Origin: Proteus vulgaris
Lineage (GTDB): Bacteria; Pseudomonadota; Gammaproteobacteria; Enterobacterales; Enterobacteriaceae
NCBI RefSeq assembly: GCF_023100685.1
Contig: NZ_CP090064.1
Coordinates: forward strand, 744,001 to 808,000
DNA length: 64,000 bases
Reading direction: 5' to 3'
The translations under genes were made by a program, and so were the position numbers. The notes beneath the pieces are model-generated. The model made no database searches and had not been told where the DNA came from. It saw nothing but the letters and a program-made list of their open reading frames with translations. Positions 60,533 to 64,000 of this stretch are shown one piece after another. Numbering within the stretch: the first letter of the stretch is position 1; every line of letters begins with the position of its first letter.

Positions 60533-63500
60533 TTAGTGTGAATTACTTGGATGCTCTAAATCTTCGTTTTTCTTCGCAAAACGTCTACGGATCACGACGA
60601 AGAAAATAGGAACAAAGTAGATAGCGAGGGAGGTTGCGGCAATCATACCACCGAATACACCTGTACCTACGGAGTTCTGTGCACCAGAACCTGCACCGTT
60701 ACTTAATACCAGAGGAATAACCCCTAACATAAAGGCCAGAGAGGTCATTAGAATTGGACGTAGACGCATTCTAACAGAGTCTAACGTTGCTTCTATGAGT
60801 CCTTTGCCTTCTTTTTCCATCAAGTCTTTGGCGAATTCAACAATCAAGATTGCGTTTTTCGCCGATAACCCAATGGTTGTTAAGAGCCCAACCTTAAAGT
60901 AAACGTCGTTCTCAAGGCCTCGGAATGTGGTGAGTAACAGCGCACCGATAACACCTAGAGGAACCACGAGCATAACAGAGAACGGTACTGACCAGCTTTC
61001 ATAAAGAGCAGCAAGGCAGAGGAATACAACTATCAAGGAAATGGTATACAGCGCAGGCGCTTGGTTACCAGATAAACGTTCTTGATATGACATTCCTGTC
61101 CATTCATAACCAATACCACTTGGTAATTTACTTGCGAGATCTTCCATCATTAGCATTGCATCACCACTACTTTGACCCGGTGTTGCACTACCTTGAATTT
61201 GGACTGCAGGTAAACCGTTATAACGCTCTAAACGTGGAGAGCCATATAACCAAGGATCTTTACTTGTATCAATGAATGATGAGAATGGAACCATCTGACC
61301 AACATTGTTACGAACATAAAGATTACCAATATCTTGTGGCAACATACGGAATTGTGATTCAGCTTGAACATAAACTTTCTTAACACGACCACGGTCGATA
61401 AAGTCGTTTACGTAGCTACCACCAAACATGGTACCTAATGTTGAATAGATATCGCTGATTGCAACACCTTGAGCCTGTGCTTTTTCTAGGTCAATATATA
61501 GACGATACTGTGACGTATCTTCCTGACCATTAGGACGCACACCCATCAACATTTGAGATTGTTGTGCCGCCATTCCGAGTAATTGATTTCGTGCTTCCAT
61601 GAGTTTTTCGTGACCGAGATTCGCTTTATCGACTAACTCGAATTCGAAACCACCCGCAGAGCCTAATTCAACAATTGCTGGAATATTAAATGAGTAAACA
61701 AAGGCTTCTTTAATTTGGGATAATGCCATATTGGCACGCCCTACAATTGCCGGAACTTTGTCTTCATCTGCTTTACGTTCATCCCAATCATTCAATACAA
61801 CGAAGACCAGACCCATATTTTGGCCTTGACCACCGAAGCCGAAGCCACTTACGGTAAAGACGGATTTAACGAGTTCTTTTTCATCGGTATTGAAGTAGTC
61901 ATTTACTCTTTCTAATACGTCTTGAGTCTGTTCTTGTGTGGAGCCAGCAGGTAACTGAACCATTGTCAGTAATACCCCTTGGTCTTCTTCTGGTAAGAAC
62001 GATGCAGGTAAGCGAATAAACATTAATGCCATGCCTGCGACTAATAAAACGTAAATTAATAAGTAACGACCAGTACCACGAAGAGTACGGGATACACTAT
62101 CAGTATAGTGATGGCTGCTTTTTTCAAAGGTACGGTTAAACCAACCAAAGAAGCCTGTTTGCACACCATGACTGCCTTTTGGTACTGGTTTTAACATCGT
62201 TGCACAAAGTGCAGGTGTTAAAATCAATGCAACGAAAACAGACAGAACCATTGCTGATACGATGGTGATAGAGAACTGGCGATAAATCGCACCTGTTGAA
62301 CCACCAAAGAATGCCATTGGAATAAATACCGCAGAAAGCACAAGGGCGATACCCACCAGTGCACTTTGGATTTGTCCCATAGATTTACGTGTTGCTTCTT
62401 TAGGTGATAAACCTTCTTCTTGCATAACACGTTCGACGTTTTCTACCACAACGATGGCGTCATCCACCAGAAGCCCGATGGCAAGCACCATCGCAAACAT
62501 CGTCAAGGTATTTATCGAATAACCAAACGCTGAGAGTATGGCGAAAGTACCTAACAATACAACAGGTACTGCAATTGTTGGAATTAACGTAGCTCGGAAG
62601 TTCTGTAAGAACAGATACATAACTACGAATACCAGCATAATAGCTTCAACAAGTGTTTTTACCACTTCGAAAATAGAGATCTTAACGAATGGCGTTGTAT
62701 CATAAGGATAAACGACCTCTAATCCCGCAGGGAAGAACGGTTCCATTTCAGCTAATGCAGCACGTACAGCAGTGGCGGTATCTAATGCGTTAGCACCTGT
62801 TGCTAATTTAATACCAATACCAGAAGCGGGTAGGCCATTAAAGCGAGCAATAGTACTGTAGCTTTCAGCACCCATTTCAACCACACCGAGATCTTTTAGC
62901 TTAACCTGCGAACCATCTGTATTGACTTTCATCAGGATATCGCCAAATTGCTCTGCGGTATTAAGTCGAGTTTGAGCAATAATAGATACGTTTAAACGCT
63001 GACCAGGAACAGGAGGTGTACCCCCTAATTGACCTGCTGCCACTTGGTTATTCTGTGCTCTAATCGCACCGATAACATCAAGTGTTGTCATGTTATATTT
63101 CACCAGTTTATCTGGATCTAACCAGATACGCATTGCGTATTGGGTACCAAATAACTGGGTTTCACCCACACCGGTTACACGGCTTAATGGGTCTTTAATC
63201 GTTGCACCCACATAGTCTGCGATATCATCTTGTGACATTGAACCGTCATTTGAGATGAAACCTGCAACCATCAAGAATGAACTTGAGGATTTATCAACAC
63301 TAATCCCTTGTTGTTGCACTTCCTGAGGTAATAATGGCATAGCAAGTTGCAATTTATTTTGCACCTGTACTTGCGCAATATCAGGATCAGTACCTGCTTC
63401 AAAGGTCAGAGTGATATTCATCATACCGGCTGAGTCACTGGTCGCAGACATATACACCATGTTATCGATACCATTCATATTCTGTTCGATAACTTGGGTA

Positions 63501-63682
63501 ACTGTATTTTGCACAGTGGTGGCGTCAGCACCAGGATAAACCGCAGAGATAGAAATCGCTGGCGGTGCAATCGTTGGATACTGGGCAACAGGCAGTTTGA
63601 TGAGTGCCAGAAGACCTGCGAGCATGGTAATTATCGCAATTACCCACGCAAATATCGGTCTATCTATAAAAAACTTAGGCAT
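60533..63682 (-). CDS. acrB: Multidrug efflux RND pump AcrB
   Basis: AcrB is the inner-membrane, proton-driven pump of the AcrAB-TolC system that expels dyes, detergents, bile salts and many antibiotics. The 1049-residue protein has exactly the E. coli length and is collinear with it. The proton-relay aspartates are in [18 protein letters not shown] near residues 407-408, the lysine in [12 protein letters not shown] near 940, and the periplasmic gate and porter domains contain [19 protein letters not shown]. Twelve membrane helices are apparent. In Proteus mirabilis AcrAB contributes to low tigecycline susceptibility. It lies 14 bases after acrA. Confidence 0.97.
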   Translation of the reverse strand: MPKFFIDRPIFAWVIAIITMLAGLLALIKLPVAQYPTIAPPAISISAVYPGADATTVQNTVTQVIEQNMNGIDNMVYMSATSDSAGMMNITLTFEAGTDPDIAQVQVQNKLQLAMPLLPQEVQQQGISVDKSSSSFLMVAGFISNDGSMSQDDIADYVGATIKDPLSRVTGVGETQLFGTQYAMRIWLDPDKLVKYNMTTLDVIGAIRAQNNQVAAGQLGGTPPVPGQRLNVSIIAQTRLNTAEQFGDILMKVNTDGSQVKLKDLGVVEMGAESYSTIARFNGLPASGIGIKLATGANALDTATAVRAALAEMEPFFPAGLEVVYPYDTTPFVKISIFEVVKTLVEAIMLVFVVMYLFLQNFRATLIPTIAVPVVLLGTFAILSAFGYSINTLTMFAMVLAIGLLVDDAIVVVENVERVMQEEGLSPKEATRKSMGQIQSALVGIALVLSAVFIPMAFFGGSTGAIYRQFSITIVSAMVLSVFVALILTPALCATMLKPVPKGSHGVQTGFFGWFNRTFEKSSHHYTDSVSRTLRGTGRYLLIYVLLVAGMALMFIRLPASFLPEEDQGVLLTMVQLPAGSTQEQTQDVLERVNDYFNTDEKELVKSVFTVSGFGFGGQGQNMGLVFVVLNDWDERKADEDKVPAIVGRANMALSQIKEAFVYSFNIPAIVELGSAGGFEFELVDKANLGHEKLMEARNQLLGMAAQQSQMLMGVRPNGQEDTSQYRLYIDLEKAQAQGVAISDIYSTLGTMFGGSYVNDFIDRGRVKKVYVQAESQFRMLPQDIGNLYVRNNVGQMVPFSSFIDTSKDPWLYGSPRLERYNGLPAVQIQGSATPGQSSGDAMLMMEDLASKLPSGIGYEWTGMSYQERLSGNQAPALYTISLIVVFLCLAALYESWSVPFSVMLVVPLGVIGALLLTTFRGLENDVYFKVGLLTTIGLSAKNAILIVEFAKDLMEKEGKGLIEATLDSVRMRLRPILMTSLAFMLGVIPLVLSNGAGSGAQNSVGTGVFGGMIAATSLAIYFVPIFFVVIRRRFAKKNEDLEHPSNSH

Positions 63683-63696
63683 GGATCACCGACTCC

Positions 63697-64000
63697 TTAT
63701 TGAGGATTCTTAGCTGGCTCAGTTTGTTCAGGTGATGGCTTAGCATCTAAATTTTCTTCTTGAGGCGTTACTGTCATTTTTGGTTTTGCTTTTTGCAATC
63801 CAGAAACGATAACGCGCTCACCAGCCTGAACACCACTATTAACGAGCCATTTATTACCAACAGCTTGTGACACATCAATGGTACGAACTTCAACAACATT
63901 GTCTTTATTGACAACCATTGCTGTCGCTTCACCACGAGCAGTACGAATAACAGCTTGCTGTGGGATCAAAATTGCATTTTGACGAATACCATTTTCTAAT
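63697..64000 (-). CDS. acrA: Efflux pump membrane-fusion protein AcrA, C-terminal part
   Basis: AcrA bridges AcrB to TolC in the periplasm. Only the last 101 codons lie in the window; the frame stays open to the window end (LENGIRQNAILIPQQAVIR). The visible part is the membrane-proximal domain with VVEVRTIDVSQAVGNKWLVNSGVQAGERVIVSGLQK, followed by a Pro/Glu-rich tail (PSPEQTEPAKNPQ). It precedes acrB on the same strand, as in E. coli. Confidence 0.94.
   Translation of the reverse strand, partial: LENGIRQNAILIPQQAVIRTARGEATAMVVNKDNVVEVRTIDVSQAVGNKWLVNSGVQAGERVIVSGLQKAKPKMTVTPQEENLDAKPSPEQTEPAKNPQ

Overview
The window is a chromosomal segment of an enterobacterium of the Morganellaceae, most likely a Proteus. 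This rests on the A+T-rich composition, on proteins that align closely with Escherichia coli counterparts as I remember them, and on gene order. The backbone follows the E. coli block from acpH-queA through tgt-yajC-secDF, nrdR-ribD-ribH-nusB-thiL, xseB-ispA-dxs, thiI-yajL-panE-yajQ-yajR, cyoABCDE, ampG-yajG-bolA, tig-clpP-clpX-lon-hupB-ppiD, ybaV-fadM-queC-decR-mdlAB-glnK-amtB-tesB-ffs and tomB-hha to acrBA. Species was not determined; no search could be run.

Layout. 1-1.9 kb: a 2-Cys peroxiredoxin, two tandem 147-bp palindromic repeats and an OxyR-like box, then acpH. 2-7.7 kb: queuosine genes queA and tgt, then the Sec accessory genes yajC, secD and secF. 7.8-11.7 kb: nrdR, riboflavin genes ribD and ribH, nusB, thiL. 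11.8-19.2 kb: an accessory stretch with a PhnA-type protein, a vapBC toxin-antitoxin pair between two copies of the rbsR 3' end, and a complete ribose operon rbsDACBKR under paired operators. 19.4-24.5 kb: a small membrane zinc-ribbon protein, the isoprenoid genes dxs and ispA with xseB, then thiI. 24.6-25.4 kb: a frameshifted phosphoribosyltransferase-like gene. 25.4-29.1 kb: yajL, panE, yajQ, yajR. 29.2-34.1 kb: the cytochrome bo3 operon. 34.5-37.1 kb: a Tsx/OmpK-type porin and dbpA, placed between cyoA and ampG. 37.1-49.4 kb: ampG, yajG, bolA and the protein quality-control block. 49.6-57.6 kb: ybaV, fadM, queC, decR, an ABC exporter pair, and the NtrC/sigma-54 nitrogen operon glnK-amtB. 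57.6-64 kb: tesB, 4.5S RNA, tomB-hha, and the RND pump acrB with the end of acrA.

How the genes work together. QueC feeds queuosine precursor synthesis, with Tgt and QueA acting later. Dxs supplies DXP for isoprenoids and for thiamine, and ThiI and ThiL act in the same thiamine pathway. Trigger factor, ClpXP, Lon, HU and PpiD form a folding and proteolysis cluster. SecDF-YajC, PpiD and 4.5S RNA all serve protein export.

Most of the window is ordinary core genome. The places worth a second look are the vapBC insert framed by the rbsR end, the repeat pair separating an OxyR-like box from its peroxiredoxin, the broken phosphoribosyltransferase locus, the membrane zinc-ribbon ORF and several unexplained hairpins. 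I did not find a convincing large new system.
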